This document shows, in pieces, positions 1 through 11,320 of a stretch of DNA of 64,000 nt; the first letter of the stretch is position 1; each line of letters starts with the position of its first letter. Origin of the DNA: Linum tenue (Eukaryota; Streptophyta; Magnoliopsida; Malpighiales; Linaceae). The position numbers were made by a program, and so were the translations under genes. A model generated the notes under the pieces. The model was not told the origin of the DNA and made no database searches. It was given only the letters and a program-made list of their open reading frames with translations. Where the stretch lies: contig CAMGYJ010000008.1 in assembly GCA_946122785.1 (NCBI GenBank), positions 55,872,963 to 55,936,962 of the forward strand, read 5' to 3'.

Positions 1-1002
1 GGTCTAGAGCAAGAGCAAGAAGAAGTAGCTAGGTGTTTGATGATGTTGTCAAAGGACTCTGGCATTAAAGGTTGTTTGAGCTATGTTGGTGATTCTTCTG
101 ACAATAACTCAGTGGTTTTGGAAGCCAAGTCTTCTTGCCTTACTAAGATGAGGATCAGGGTGAAGAGCAACAATAACAATAACGGTTCGAGTTGCTATGA
201 CGAAGATGATGATGGAGGCGGTGATGATGACGACGACAATAGCTTTATGGATATGAAGATAGCTAGAAAGAAGAAGCAACATCAACCAAGGCAGGTTGTG
301 ATTTCTTCTGAGAATGATGATGATGGTGGTGGATATGATTCTACGAATTCTGATTCCGACTACTTCAATTATGGTCCTAAGAAGGTTGTTGAATCGGAGG
401 TAGTTTCCTTTCATGGTTCCACTGCAAGGTTTGGTAGAATTCATTCAGGGTTTGATGAGAGCTATGATGATGGGAAAGGGAAGAGAATCAGTGGGTTAGG
501 AGTGAAGGAAATGGTCGAGCAAGATGGGACAATATATGATTCGAGGAAAAAAAGCTCAACCAAAATTGTTGGATCTTCTAGTGCAATGGCACTTCAACAA
601 CAAAGGAGAAGCAACATTCATCACAAGAGAGGCAGAGATGACAGTTTGTATGAGAGTGGAGAGAACAGCTTTGAGAATGAGACCATTCCTAGTGGTAAGA
701 AGGTGATTAAGTCAAGCAACGGTGGAGGAAAGAACCCTCTAGGAAAGAGCAGCAAGTTCTTATCCTCGGCAGCAGCGGCTAAAAAGGTCAAAACCCATGA
801 GTGTCCATTTTGCTCAAAGGTGTTCAAGTCAGGTCAAGCCTTGGGAGGGCACAAGAGGTCCCATTTTGTTGGAGCAGCTGATGATGCAACTGTGGTTATC
901 AAGCAGCAAGTTGGACTCATTGATCTTAACCTTCCAGCCCCTGTGGAAGAAGAACAGCACCATCATCAACAACAAGCTAATAATGGGTTTGTGACATGGT
1001 AA
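1..1002 (+). CDS. C2H2 zinc-finger protein, ZAT4/ZAT9-like (5' partial)
   Basis: The frame is open from base 1, so the true start lies outside the window; the first visible residues include [14 protein letters not shown], the EEVA-CLMMLS motif of plant ZAT1/4/9-type proteins, which normally follows an N-terminal finger. About 333 residues are visible. Acidic Asp/Gly runs lie at about 205-240 bp. One C2H2 finger lies at 796-864, with the plant QALGGH signature (CPFC...[10 protein letters not shown]). A DLNL box (LIDLNLPAP, about 919-945 bp), known in this family as an EAR-type repression motif, and a His/Gln-rich tail follow. The stop is TAA at 1000-1002. Family members are nuclear, intronless, stress- and development-related transcriptional repressors; that role is inferred here. 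The middle finger usually found between the LMMLS motif and the ESGENS segment is absent, without a visible frameshift. Confidence 0.9.
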   Translation, partial: GLEQEQEEVARCLMMLSKDSGIKGCLSYVGDSSDNNSVVLEAKSSCLTKMRIRVKSNNNNNGSSCYDEDDDGGGDDDDDNSFMDMKIARKKKQHQPRQVVISSENDDDGGGYDSTNSDSDYFNYGPKKVVESEVVSFHGSTARFGRIHSGFDESYDDGKGKRISGLGVKEMVEQDGTIYDSRKKSSTKIVGSSSAMALQQQRRSNIHHKRGRDDSLYESGENSFENETIPSGKKVIKSSNGGGKNPLGKSSKFLSSAAAAKKVKTHECPFCSKVFKSGQALGGHKRSHFVGAADDATVVIKQQVGLIDLNLPAPVEEEQHHHQQQANNGFVTW

Positions 1003-2218
1003 TCAAATTTAAAGAATCAAACAACAACCTTCATGAACCAACGCAAATTCTGAGAAGGTGGGGATACAAAAAAACTGAATGAATGTAAAGATGAAAGCTT
1101 TGGTTTGGAACTTGGTTTCTTCAGAAAATGGGTCAGAAACATTTCCTGTGATGTTGGTAATGGCAGAGTGTACAGACAGACAGAACAAGTTTACAGTAGC
1201 AAAGCTTCGGGTACCAAGAAATCTTTCCAATTTTTTGGGCATTTACGGAGGAGGAGGAGGAGGAGGAGGAGGAGAAGAAGAATGGTTTGTTTGGTTTCAG
1301 TAGTTCCCTCCTTTTGAGTTAGATCCAAGAGGTGTCATTGCATAGTGGTAAAACAGAGGAAAAAGAAGGAAAGAAAGATCAAATAGCGAAATTGTTTCAT
1401 TTTGTTTGTTTATGAAGTATAAGCAATCTGCATTCTGTTTTCTATATAACTGTAGCTATAGAATTGTTCTCCATTTTTTCTTCTTATAAAAAGCTTCGGA
1501 AAGCTATATAATAGGGGATCCGTCCTAGGAATATATATCTCCTTTTCAATAAGTTCCAAATTCTAAATGGTTCCTGCTTTGTTATTTTTTCTTCTTTTTT
1601 TTAATAATTCTTTTGTTTGTAGTGTAACCAAATTCATTTTCGATTCAGCTAAAAGGATCACAGTGTGAGTAGAGTATTACAATAGAGACCTGAAGGTGGA
1701 AGAGGATGTAACTCATCAGAGTAAAAAAGCTGAGTTTTTCTTGTTTGACATGTCTATGCAAAATTTTGCATTTTCCCAACTAAAAGACCACCCCAATTTA
1801 TCCAAAGAGATCACTAATTAATTAGATTATAAAGTTTATTTATACAAACATTCCAACGAGGAATTCTCATAGCCAATGTATACAAGAAATAATCAATTGC
1901 TCTACCTTTTATTGGGTGGAGAAAAGGGGAATCAAAGAAAAAGAAGGACAAAAAAGCAACCATACAAATATCTTCTTTGAGTGATGACAAAGGAGCTTTT
2001 ATTGTTCGGTGTCATTTTAGGTTTAATTTTTATTTTTACTATTTTTCCATTACTCTCCACCGCAATTCAAGTAAGAAAAAGAATAGTTGATCTCAGTTTA
2101 AGTGGCTTCTGATTTTGTTTGTAAAACCTAAAAACGAAATAAGGACAAGTGTAGAACAACGAGTGAGTAGCGAGTGTGTGGTAATGGTATAACTTTCAGC
2201 AAAAGTTTTGGATTTATC
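1003..2218. other. 3' UTR and intergenic DNA
   Basis: AT-rich sequence downstream of the zinc-finger gene. The first few hundred bases are probably its 3' UTR. No coding ORF is convincing. It holds a GGA microsatellite (listed separately) and several T-rich runs. Confidence 0.6.
1247..1280 (+). repeat. (GGA)n microsatellite
   Basis: About eleven GGA units in a row, then GAAGAAG. It lies in the presumed 3' UTR of the zinc-finger gene. Confidence 0.9.
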
Positions 2219-2254
2219 ATCCTCCTTCCCAATTTTTTTTTTTTGACAAAAGAT

Positions 2255-2294
2255 AATCAATAGATTGAAATCAATAGATTGAAATCAATAGATC
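2255..2294 (-). repeat. 14-bp tandem repeat in the LINE 3' end
   Basis: Three head-to-tail copies of AATCAATAGATTGA, the last imperfect. They lie between the ORF stop and the poly(A) of the LINE, where plant LINEs often carry short repeats. Confidence 0.85.
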
Positions 2295-2295
2295 G

Positions 2296-2700
2296 TTACA
2301 TCCTGGAATACAGCCAGGCCTGGAAATCAAACAAACGACAAGCAGTCGGGGACAAAGACAGGGCCTGTCTAGCTACCAAATGAGCTACCCTATTGTTCCG
2401 CCGACCTACAAATCGCACAGTCAACCCTATGTTGGAATCAAAAAAATTCACTATCTCCTCCAGGATGACTCCTATACTACTATCCCGAGTATCCCTCCGC
2501 CGAATCTTCTCAATTATCACCTGGGCGTCACCTTCAAACCTCATGGCAGTGAACCCATTGGCCAAACACCAGCCAATCGCCTCCCGAAGGGCCAAAGCTT
2601 CCACCATCACTGGATCATCCAGACACGGGAAGTGAACCCCCTTAGCAAGGATGACCTCTCTGCCAGAATTGAGTATAACCATCCCCTGCCGCATGCGATC
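2296..2700 (-). pseudogene. LINE C-terminal RNase H-like domain
   Basis: About 134 residues, open from the truncation point to a stop at 2296-2298. It shows the plant RVT_3/RNase H-like pattern: VEALALREAIGWCLANG, then FEGDAQVIIEKI, then VRFVGRRNNRVAHLVARQAL near the C-terminus. In plant L1-type LINEs this domain ends ORF2 after the reverse transcriptase, which is missing here. It cannot be expressed as a complete protein. Confidence 0.8.
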
Positions 2701-2720
2701 TCAATTATCCTCCTTCCCAA

Positions 2721-3039
2721 ATACTCACAAAAGACTTGGAAAATGCTCTCTTTCTTTGTCGTAACCAAAATAGAGAGTGAAATTGAATTAAGGGTTGCTC
2801 TCATCTTACTTCATTAAATAAAAAATAAACTCCCCATTCAACTTATTCTTAAATAAGGCATGATTCATTTCATTCTGTATTGAAAAATCATATTCGTAAA
2901 AGCTATTTCAGTTTTATCTTCTATGCATTAGCATTACTATATATCGAGGTGTTAATTATGGATAACAATGATTTTTTGTCGTACAACGTAAATAAAAAGA
3001 TACAATGAAATACAAAAGTACTAGGAAAACATGAACAAG
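2721..3039. other. intergenic, AT-rich
   Basis: No gene, repeat array or RNA gene is visible. Confidence 0.5.
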
Positions 3040-3192
3040 TCAACTTCTAAAAAAGAGTCTGCATGTCCTATCATCAATAACTAGCTGCAGCGCATTCAAA
3101 GGAGTGTTAGGTCGAAGCTGCTCTTTCATAGAGTATTGTGCAAGTTCTACTAAAGCATCCACAAATTGATTTGCCTCACAAAGAGAGTACAG
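3040..3192 (-). pseudogene. RNase H-like fragment
   Basis: The minus strand reads a short open stretch ending in TGA at 3040-3042. Its phrase LYSLCEANQFVDALVELAQ resembles the REANxxADALA segment near the end of plant RNase H-like domains in LINEs. It has no start and no poly(A) or target repeat that I could find. It is probably an older LINE scrap, unrelated to the insertion at 2233-2706. Confidence 0.55.
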
Positions 3193-3895
3193 CTTAGGAT
3201 TTTTTTTTGTTCACTCTTAATGTCGTAGCTAGGGTTTCGTTTAGGTGGGTCTAATTTTTTTCAGAATAATAATTTTTAAAATAATTTTAGACTTTTGTCT
3301 CGCCATGTAGTCTCGTGTTTTGTAAAACTTGTAAGACACAATGATATGTTAACAATCTCAATATATCAAATCAACAATCATTAATGATTTTATCACTCAT
3401 TCAATATTGAAGTGTGTGTTTCACGGAGCTCAATGTTAATGTTCTTTCTACACGTGTAGTGGATGTTGGTAGCTAAATGCTTCTTTCAATGACCTTGATC
3501 CTAAATGACTAAAAAATGATATGTAGTTCTAGAAAACCTCGAATTTATTTTCACAAGATATGTAATCATGTAGTTGAGATTTCAAATCTAGGTAACATTA
3601 TCAGAAACTCGAATAAAAAAAAAGCTACCAAGTTTCAATTGTAGGAGGATTTTGTAGAAAGAAGATGAACACAATTGAGAATTTGAGATCTGAAGAATAC
3701 TTCATTTTGTTTTAATAGTATTTATGTTTAAATTCGAATGTATTGTATATATATGTGGAGATAAGCTATGGTTATTGTTTAGTTGTGGTTTAGTGGTACA
3801 ATTATTTCTTGTATCAATGAAATGTATGGTTCAAATTCACCAACACTTAACAATTGTATTCATATTTACACATGTTTCTCCTACACCAATGTGGG
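3193..3895. other. intergenic, AT-rich
   Basis: No supported feature. Short open frames here look random. Confidence 0.4.
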
Positions 3896-4790
3896 TGATT
3901 TGGGCTTGATATTTTTCATTCATTAACCTATTTCATGCTAGATTTTGCTTGGTTTAGTATATTTCATATCCTAGCATGTGAATCGGAGAAGGAAGATTAA
4001 TGAACCATTTGGAGTCGAAATCGGGACAAGAAGGTCATAATGGTTCAGAGCATTAATGTCAAGGCCAGAGGGAAGATCAATGAGAGTTGCACCCTTATAT
4101 AGAGAGAAAGTGATGATTCATCATCTAGGATTGAAGATTATAGCTCAAGAACAAGAACTCATCCCACAAGATGATTTATCTTCTTGATTTTGCGTTTTCA
4201 TCTTTCCCTCACTATGGAGTGCGTCCCATTCTCACTTGTCTGTGTAGATTTCTAGCCATCTATGTTCTGTTTTGATATTGAATGACTCACGTGCTTGTTA
4301 CACTCTCCAATTTGAGCTTTTGGCCTAATAGAGAGAATATATAATTAGGTTGATTAGAGCATCTTCAATTATTCATTGTGGTTCAATTGAACGAGTGTGA
4401 TATTAGCTACAATGTCGTATTAGATCGAGATCCTTTAGTGGGGGGTCAAATTGCATGACTTAGGTATTCCATGTCGGTTGTGGACACTCTACCTCCGGGT
4501 AGTTCATCTAAGTGGTTTTGGATAACTTGAATAGGGAGGTCAACTAGTTTAGGGCTCTTCGCAGTATAAATTTAGAGTGGGCAATATAGGGAAAATCAAC
4601 ATCGACATAACTTATGGATAGAGAGAAGCACACTCGAGTAATCTTCACTCAATTGAATTTGAGTCATTATTGTTTTGATGTGCATGTTTATTTGTTTAAT
4701 CCAAACTACATCTTGTTATGTAGATAACGATTAGTTCACCGCGTACTAGTAGACTTAGTGTCCTAAACTTACTTAGCCTATATTGCACCC
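3896..4790 (+). repeat. decayed solo LTR of the A/B/E superfamily
   Basis: It begins TGATTTGGGCTTGAT, close to the A-family LTR start TGATTCGGGCC. It follows the landmark order of the LTRs elsewhere in the window: a 'ttcatgctag' block near 3935, an 'agagagaaagtgatga' block near 4100, a 'cactatggagtg' block near 4210, and a 'tattgcaccca' block near 4780. No internal region or protein fragment adjoins it. The right boundary is approximate. Confidence 0.5.
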
Positions 4791-5273
4791 AATTGATGAT
4801 TATACTTAGCCATTGGTTGAGAAGTGTAGTTAGGTAGTGTTAGTAGGTCTCGGAACCCACCTACAACATTGGCTCTACCACTGGTTATTAACCGTTTTTG
4901 ATGTGTTGTTGGAGGAGTAAAATGGTAGAGAGGGATAGTTAAATGCAACATGGTGCAATTCCCATGCTTTGCCATAACTGCTTGCTGCTAGAGCCTCCTC
5001 GTCAGTTGATGTTTCTAGAAAACATCCTCTTTTTGTCTTGGAAGGTGATTTTCTTGTGGCAGTTCGTCAACTTCGCAAGGAGTCCTGGAACCCACTATAA
5101 CATTGGATCTGCCCTTTTTATTTGAATAGTTTTTAGGATAGTCTAGAAAGCTGCAAAACTAACTGCCTATAAAGTAGTGCTTAAAGCATTGTCACTGTAT
5201 TAAGACAACAGTTAGCTTACTTTCTCTATAGAGTTTAGGGTCACTTTACTAGTTGCTGCTTTGGAAGGGTTCA
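4791..5273. other. intergenic
   Basis: No gene or repeat that I can support. Confidence 0.4.
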
Positions 5274-5282
5274 TTTCTTTTC

Positions 5283-5420
5283 GGGTAAACACAATTTATT
5301 AGCCAAACCTTTTGTTTTAAACAATATAATAGCCAAACCTTTTGAAAACTAATTTATTAGCCACACCATTAACTTTCCATCTGGTCAACCGTTAGTTGAC
5401 TCTAACGTGGCAAATGAATT
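5283..5420 (+). repeat. left terminal inverted repeat of the MULE
   Basis: It starts GGGTAAACACAATTTATTAG and contains three spaced copies of TTAGCCA/TAGCCAAACC, then a GTCAACCGTTAGTTGACTC segment. The reverse complement of 18500-18642 shows the same order with moderate divergence. Confidence 0.7.
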
Positions 5421-5520
5421 AGTGAGTCAAATAATTAAATATAAAATTTTATTTATATTTTAACTCAATAAAGGAAATTAAATAAAAGAAAAAGGAAAAG
5501 AAATCCTCCTCCACCGTACT

Positions 5521-5667
5521 ACTTCTTCTGCCGCCTCGATGCAGGCGGTCTCTTTCGCCGACACTCTTTACTCCTCCGGCGTCGGCAAGTCCGGCTTCGT
5601 CGCCCACTCCCTCGGCATTCTCACCTCATCTCTTAACCCTGTCGATGCCCTGCACAGCAACCCTCTC
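5521..5667 (+). pseudogene. gene-derived segment in the MULE (left half)
   Basis: A GC-rich stretch unlike the AT-rich flanks reads from an ATG at 5539 as a Ser/Leu-rich peptide with the phrase DTLYSSGVGKSGFVAHSLG. It is cut by the A1 insertion at 5668. I do not recognise the family. Capture from a host gene is an inference from base composition and position inside the MULE. Confidence 0.45.
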
Positions 5668-7116
5668 TGACTCGGTCTGACTACCACAATAAAATCCCAC
5701 CTAGGGCCCAAGTATAAACCTTAGATGGATGCGATAATATATGGCAAGTATGGTTAAATATCAACCCCGGCCGGCCCATGTACCGCTACTTTGATTGTTT
5801 TAAACATTATCTAGCGGATTGTTGTTTGTTGAAATCTCTACAATCTACGATTTGTAAGCAAGACTTTGAAAAGTAAATGGGGTGGAAAACTCTAGGTGAG
5901 AAGCTTCACTCAGGTGTTGCTTCCCCGTAACTAACTACCATGAACCGTGGGATCGAATGAACTGGTTTGTGATGAGGCAATTGTGACGCGTAGGAGGTGC
6001 AACAATGGTTAGAAACCATCCTCTCAATTTCTATGACAAGGTAAGCATTAGAGACTATAATTGTAGTCCTCTTGGCACAAGCAATTGAGGGTTGACCTAC
6101 CTTCACCCTCAAACCAAGGCTTGGACGGCAAAATCTCAATTAACCTAGGTATCTAATTCAAGTAGAGGTTTGCCCTTCATTAACCTAGTTAGGAGGCATG
6201 GAATGCCTAAGAAAACCCAACTCAATTTTGAGCCTCTTAATTAGATAAGGGGGCTTCTCGCTAATCTAGTTTAGAATAGCACAATAGATTTCCAAGCAAA
6301 CAATATGCACAATCACCTTGAAAAATACCTCAATTCTTGAATTTAACACCACCATCACATAATCATTCAATCCACACAATCAATTACATGATAGTAGTTA
6401 GTGTTATACAACACCCAAGTGAAAAAGGAAACTACTCCATGCTAGACAAAGGAAGAACACAAAAGAGGAAGAAAGAAACCATAATTGATGCCTCCAACTC
6501 TCCTTGTGCTTGTAGAGATCCTCCAAAGAAGAGGAGCTTCCAAAATCTTCACTTGGAGCAAACCCTAGCCTCTTCTCCCCCTTGGTTCATGACTTTCTCT
6601 CTCTAGAGTTTCAAGAAGAAGGTTTCTCTCACTTTGGGCTCCCCCTCCTTCCTTTCAGCTCACTCTTTATATTGGGATCGTGCCCAGTTCACGGCCCAAG
6701 TTTACGGCCGTGAACATCAAGATGCGTCCGTGAACACAATGAACCAACCCAAAACGCACTGCTTCACTTCTGGGGTTCACGGTTTGTGGTTCCTGTTCAT
6801 GGTCTTAGCGACTGTGAATAGCCTTGGCGTCACTAACCTCAGAAACCCCTCTAAACGCTTCGCGGTTCACGGGTTGTGGTTCCAGTTCATGGTCCTGCCG
6901 ATCGTGAACTCCAATGTTGGACCGTGAACACAGGCTGAATCCTCCTCTTTGCCCGGTCTTTGCTCCTTTCCTTCCAACTTTCGACTCTGGGGTTGGTTTC
7001 ACCTATTAGATTCTGAAACACAAGAAATCTAGCGTAAAACCATCCCTTTTGGTGCTCAATTGACACAAACGTCAAAGAAAAACGAGGATAAAATGTGTAC
7101 AATTAGGCCTGAATCA
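5668..7116 (-). repeat. 3' LTR of A1
   Basis: 1449 bp. It matches 14319-14647 plus 16546-17665. On the minus strand it contains a TATAAA box at 6671-6666, preceded by an island of TTCACGG/CCGTGAA motifs (about 6930-6690). Confidence 0.9.
6666..6930 (-). promoter_or_regulatory. motif island plus TATA box, A1 3' LTR
   Basis: Read on the minus strand, several copies of GTTCACGG or CCGTGAAC in both orientations are followed about 20 bp later by TATAAA (6671-6666). The same arrangement occurs in the other A-family LTRs and in the pol-env spacer of A1. The promoter function is inferred. Confidence 0.6.
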
Positions 7117-7131
7117 GTCCCCCACACTTAG
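7117..7131 (-). other. polypurine tract of A1
   Basis: On the minus strand this reads CTAAGTGTGGGGGAC and abuts the 3' LTR. It is the presumed primer site for plus-strand synthesis. Confidence 0.75.
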
Positions 7132-7133
7132 AC

Positions 7134-7155
7134 GTTTGCTTGTCCCCAAGAAAAC
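7134..7155 (-). ncRNA. pre-PPT hairpin, A1
   Basis: On the minus strand, arms GTTTTCTTG and CAAGCAAAC enclose a GGGA loop, with one mismatch in nine pairs. It is the A1 copy of a hairpin found just before the PPT in six elements of this window. Confidence 0.55.
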
Positions 7156-9171
7156 CATTTCACACAAGGTAATATATCAACCTAACAAAATAACTTGGGG
7201 ACAAATCAAAGGGCACAAAGTGGCGTATCTCAATGGCAAATGGCAATTAACACATGGTCTGTTGCAAGCAATACCGACATCCACCACAAACGACATTCGA
7301 GGTCACCAAAACTGGGCAAGCGAAAAGTTCTCACCTTGTTCATGAATCAATGCAAGTCTCAACAAGTTCACTTATCAACCACAACAAACCATGCATAACA
7401 TTCAAGTCCAAGGAACAAACAAATGGGCAACAAAGGTCCTCACTTGGGTATGATATGACATGCAAAGCAAGAATGAATCACTCACTCTCTTGACCAGTGG
7501 GGTCGAGACCTTTTGGTGCCAAGAATGTGCACAATCGTCAACACTCGGCCCTATTGTCTCTTCATCACGGCGGAAACCTCTAAATGTTAGAGTTCACGGG
7601 ACGGTTTTCATCAGTAGCTTGTCTAGAGGTCTAAGACAAGGGTTCAAATGACTGGCAATTGTCTTGGACATGGGGAAAAGTCTTTTTTGGTGGTGGCAAA
7701 AACATATTATCTTCACCCTAAACCCGAAGTTTCTATGGTTTCGACTAAGAACCTTTCATACAAACAATAGCCACTAGCATCAGCCAAAAACCTTGCTTCT
7801 CCCTTCCAAACTATCACCCATCATGAACTACCTTTAAGAGCTCTTCCTCGGTCTACTCTTGCTATCACATTTTGACTTGGTAGTGAAGGAGTTCAACAAC
7901 AATGTGGGGGGTTTCAATGGCTTGAATGCCAAGAACCCCTCATAGAGCATACTCTTTGATTTTTGTGGCACTCCCTACTTTATTTACCCCATGTTATTAC
8001 CTTTTTTATCCTTTTTTTCTTTCTACTATCCTTTTCTTTCTTTTCTTTTCTCTTTTATTTTTCTTTTTTGAGGGGGGTACTAGAGAGTAAAACACTTGTC
8101 ACATTACATTTAACAATCAATGGTCTCTTTTAAGAACTTACTCCAATACTACTCTTTTCTCTTTCATTCCTAGCAAGAACAGCACACAATTCTCCTACGT
8201 AGAACCTCAATGGAACTCAAAAGTGAGAGCTCTGGGACACAAGGACGACTCACATATAGACACGAAGAAATGATGGGGGGGGGGGTCGTTCCATCAAACA
8301 CCATTAAGCTCACAAGCAAAAAGCTCCTACAAGAGAACGACCCCCAAAGTCACAAGGCTCAAAGGGATTGACTAGGGGATAAAGCATTTCGGGACAATCA
8401 ACATTTGGGCGTGGACTAATCCTATGCCTCCATCATACTCACTAGTGACAACCATGATGTTACTCGCCATGGTAAGATGGAGCTAAGCACACAAGAAGAA
8501 AACGATCGGCTCAAAACTCACATGGCTACCTAGTCACCCAATCATCCATTCCAATCCACAAAACACAATGCATGGCAATTGTAATCAAAAAGTAATCGAG
8601 TCAAGACATCCATTTATTTTTTCACACATGAGAACTAAACCTTTGCACTATCCTAATGCACCTCTCAGTCGTCATCATAGGACACACTTGATCACATGAA
8701 ACAATTCAAGGTCAATGCCAATAAACACGAGATTCTCCTACAGACCGGCCACTTTGATCATGCAAACATTGCTTAGAGGCCTCAAAATTTTCAAATTTGG
8801 GCATACATCAAGGCTCCAAGCAACCATCACACTCACACAAACATAATAATAAACTACCCCCTCACACTTAAGTTCGGCATTGCCGGAAATGGCGTAAGAT
8901 AGGGGTAGAACGATGTTACTATATTGCTTGGTGAGTGAAAGTTGGAATTTTCTGGGGTAGGAGATTTGAGCTTCAATGAGAAGACAAAAAACACACACAC
9001 AAACACAACACATACTCGCTCGAGGCGAGGTTATTACACATAACAATACGATAGTAGTAGTTGTTCACAAATACCAAATAAAATAAAGAAAAATAACATA
9101 AAAGAGTTCAGAATTCAAAGTGGAGAAGTGGGGCGAAAGGAATTGGATCTGCCACATGTCTCACTCGTCTG
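7156..9171 (-). other. 3' noncoding region of A1
   Basis: Between the env-like ORF and the pre-PPT hairpin. No sustained coding frame. T-rich runs occur at about 7990-8065 and a G run near 8276. Blocks such as 'ctcactctcttgaccagtggggtcgagacc' and 'cttggacatggggaaaag' (split here only as landmarks) recur in the 3' regions of A2 and B2, so the region was partly shared across families. Confidence 0.5.
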
Positions 9172-10366
9172 CTACCTCTCACTAGGTTGAAGGCCCCGGC
9201 TCATCATCTGGAAGGAGGCCCTAGAGACAAGCAATCCACTCAAGCAGGTCGGTGTGCCAGTCGAGCCGGGAGGTGACTCCCATAACGTGGGTCTCAAGAC
9301 GGTCCATCCTCTCCTCGAGGTGCACCCCGGAGGTGGAAGGACCGGCACCTGATGGTGGTGGTGGTGGTGCAGGGCGCTGGAGCGCGGGACACCGGTTGCG
9401 GCTAGAAGCTCGAGCATGTGGCTACTCTGGAGGTGAGACCTCTGCATCGGGCTCCACTGGAGCCGGGTCAACTGCCAGCCTCATAACTGCTGAGGTTTGG
9501 ATCTTGTCGAGGTACTCTATCCCTTGCTCTCCTTTAAGCATCAGCTTCATGTTGTAGATAGTTTCCACAAGGAAGGGCTCGGACCGGCCAACGATGGAGC
9601 ACCGCTCCACATCCACGTGAAAGTACCGGGCCAGCCTCGTGATGATGCCTCCCATGTGCATGGTGTCCACCCTGTTCCGCTCCAGACACCGGGCAAAAGT
9701 GGTGGCAACCAGCGATCCTAGATGGAGCGGCTCCGCTGGATGCCTCATAGAATGGAGGGCAAGAAGCCCTCTGTTCGTGATCAGATGGCCCGACTGCAAG
9801 CTAAGGACGACGGACCGGGCAAGTAGAGTATGCACGATCCTCCACGGAGTCTGAAGCTTCACCGCATTGGTGCGGCCAGCCTCGTACTCATCCTGCTCGT
9901 GCTCGGGGCAGCAGAGGGCTTGGAATGCGGCCTGATAGTTAAAATTGATGGTGTACTGCCGCTCTGTCATCATCATGTACGTGGTGTCCAACCCCATGGC
10001 ATGGGCGAAGGCATCATAAGTCAGCACCTACGACTGACCTCCAAGCATAAACTCCACGTGGGGCCGACTCTTCTTGCTCGTTGGGGCGACATGGGAGAAG
10101 GTGGACTAGAACTCCACGTAGAGCTCATGGTAGATGAGCTCATCCACTGACAGCAGCTGGCGCGACTGGGGGTGACAGGCGACCCCTAACATCATGGCTC
10201 GGCACCTGAACATGTTAAACATGTCCAGGTCTAGCCTCCAATCCGGTCCAATCGGATTGTCCCGCGGATAGGCAAACTTGGCCCCAAACCGTGCATGGTT
10301 CACCAAGTAGCTGATGTAATCATGCTCCAAATTAAGCATCCTGCAAAACCGACAAACATGCACCAT
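9172..10366 (-). pseudogene. ATHILA/env-like ORF of A1 (broken)
   Basis: Two main open stretches, 10366-10106 and 10027-9422, lie in one frame with stops between them at about 10106 and 10030. The first contains LLSVDELIYHELYVEF and the second MLTYDAFAHAMGL, then TNRGLLALHSMRHPAEPLHLGSLV. Both align in order with the B2 ORF at 49514-50714. This resembles the plant ATHILA ORF family, found after pol in Athila elements and sometimes called env-like. Function is unknown; no signal peptide or transmembrane segment is evident in the visible parts. Confidence 0.65.
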
Positions 10367-11138
10367 ACGTAGAAATAATTGTCAATCTCAACTCATTTGG
10401 AGGAAAAAGGAATTCCCCCCACACATATATTTCCACTACGGGCCTATGCTATTTTACACAAAGCACAAGCACACCGAGGCATGGTTCTAGGTGTTTCGCG
10501 GATTATCCACACAAAAATTAAACCCCAACCAAGTCACGGTGGCTACCATCCACCACTCAAGCATAAAAAATTGCAAATTCATTCACAAATTAGCACTTGG
10601 TGGGCAAATTCCACAAATAAAAGCAATTCTAATCAAAACCTGCCCACCAAGGCTCAACTAAGCTCATGCTAACATCATTCAAACATTCATTCACCACAAT
10701 TCACCTAATTCCTCGCCCTATTGCTAAGTTCAACATTCAATTCACTAAAATACTCCTCGCTTCACTACCTAATCCTATTCTCCAAAATTAACTAAGTTAG
10801 AGTTGAAAACAAACCTGGAGACTCAAGTAGAAAGGTAGGGGAATTAAGGAGAGGGCGAGGGAGGCGAAAAATTGGCCTAAAACAAACCGGAGGAGGGTCG
10901 CCAGAGCTTCGCCGGAAGCTCGTCAGAGGCTCGCCGGCGGCGTCCTCACTAGAAAAAATTGGCTCCAAATTCCCCCAAGATTTTGGCGAAGGCCGCCCTT
11001 GACGAGGGGAGAATGGGTCTGTGATTGGATTTTGGTTTGGCTTGCTGGAAGTTGACGAAAAGAGCAAATATTGTCATAAAATTGCGATTTTCTTAAGAGT
11101 TTTGGGTCGTGAAATCAAGGAAAAGCGTTCATGGCCCT
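10367..11138 (-). other. leader of the env-like ORF in A1
   Basis: AT-rich noncoding DNA between the internal TATA box and the env-like ORF. Scattered short ORFs look random. If the TATA box works, this is a 5' leader of up to about 770 bp. Confidence 0.4.
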
Positions 11139-11320
11139 TTTATAGGCAGACCCTGAGGTTCACAAAAGCGTTTGCCATGTCACAGTCATTAAGATCGTGA
11201 ACACCACAACCAGTCCGTGAACGGGGGCAAACCGGTGGGTTTGACACACATGGAAGCGCCCTGGTTCACGGACGAGTTTGACTGTTCACGGTTGATTAAG
11301 ACCGTGAATGGCAGTGAAAA
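11139..11320 (-). promoter_or_regulatory. internal motif island plus TATA box, A1 pol-env spacer
   Basis: Read on the minus strand, five or six copies of the A-family motif occur (for example CCGTGAAC or GTTCACGG near 11303, 11285, 11265, 11215 and 11205), followed by CCTATAAAAGGGCC with TATAAA at 11144-11139. The motif is the one in the A LTRs, but the sequence after the TATA box differs from the LTR leader, so this is not simply a copied LTR. It is a candidate promoter for the env-like ORF. Confidence 0.55.

Larger units (their letters stand above)
2233..2706 (-). mobile_element. 5'-truncated LINE (L1-like), minus strand
   Basis: The insertion is bounded by a perfect 14-bp direct repeat, ATCCTCCTTCCCAA, at 2219-2232 and 2707-2720. 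Directly inside the left copy is a run of T, which is the poly(A) tail of a minus-strand element. Only the 3' end of the element, with an RNase H-like domain, is present. This is the structure left by target-primed reverse transcription with 5' truncation. The clean target repeat and nearly intact ORF suggest it is not ancient. Confidence 0.85.

Noticed and set aside
109..444. Minus-strand 111-residue ORF in the zinc-finger gene
   Set aside because: It is the reverse of Asp/Asn-rich coding sequence and gives an Ile/Val run with no family resemblance.
4830..5110. Two 'ggaaccca..ctacaacattgg' blocks about 230 bp apart, considered as tRNA-like or an LTR pair
   Set aside because: The match is short and no cloverleaf or second LTR could be drawn.
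9252..9557. Plus-strand ORFs opposite the A1 env-like region (9252-10150)
   Set aside because: They mirror the minus-strand ORF, which alone aligns with B2.
9172..10366. Calling the ATHILA ORF a true envelope glycoprotein
   Set aside because: No signal peptide, membrane segment or cysteine pattern could be seen in A1 or B2; the name is positional only.
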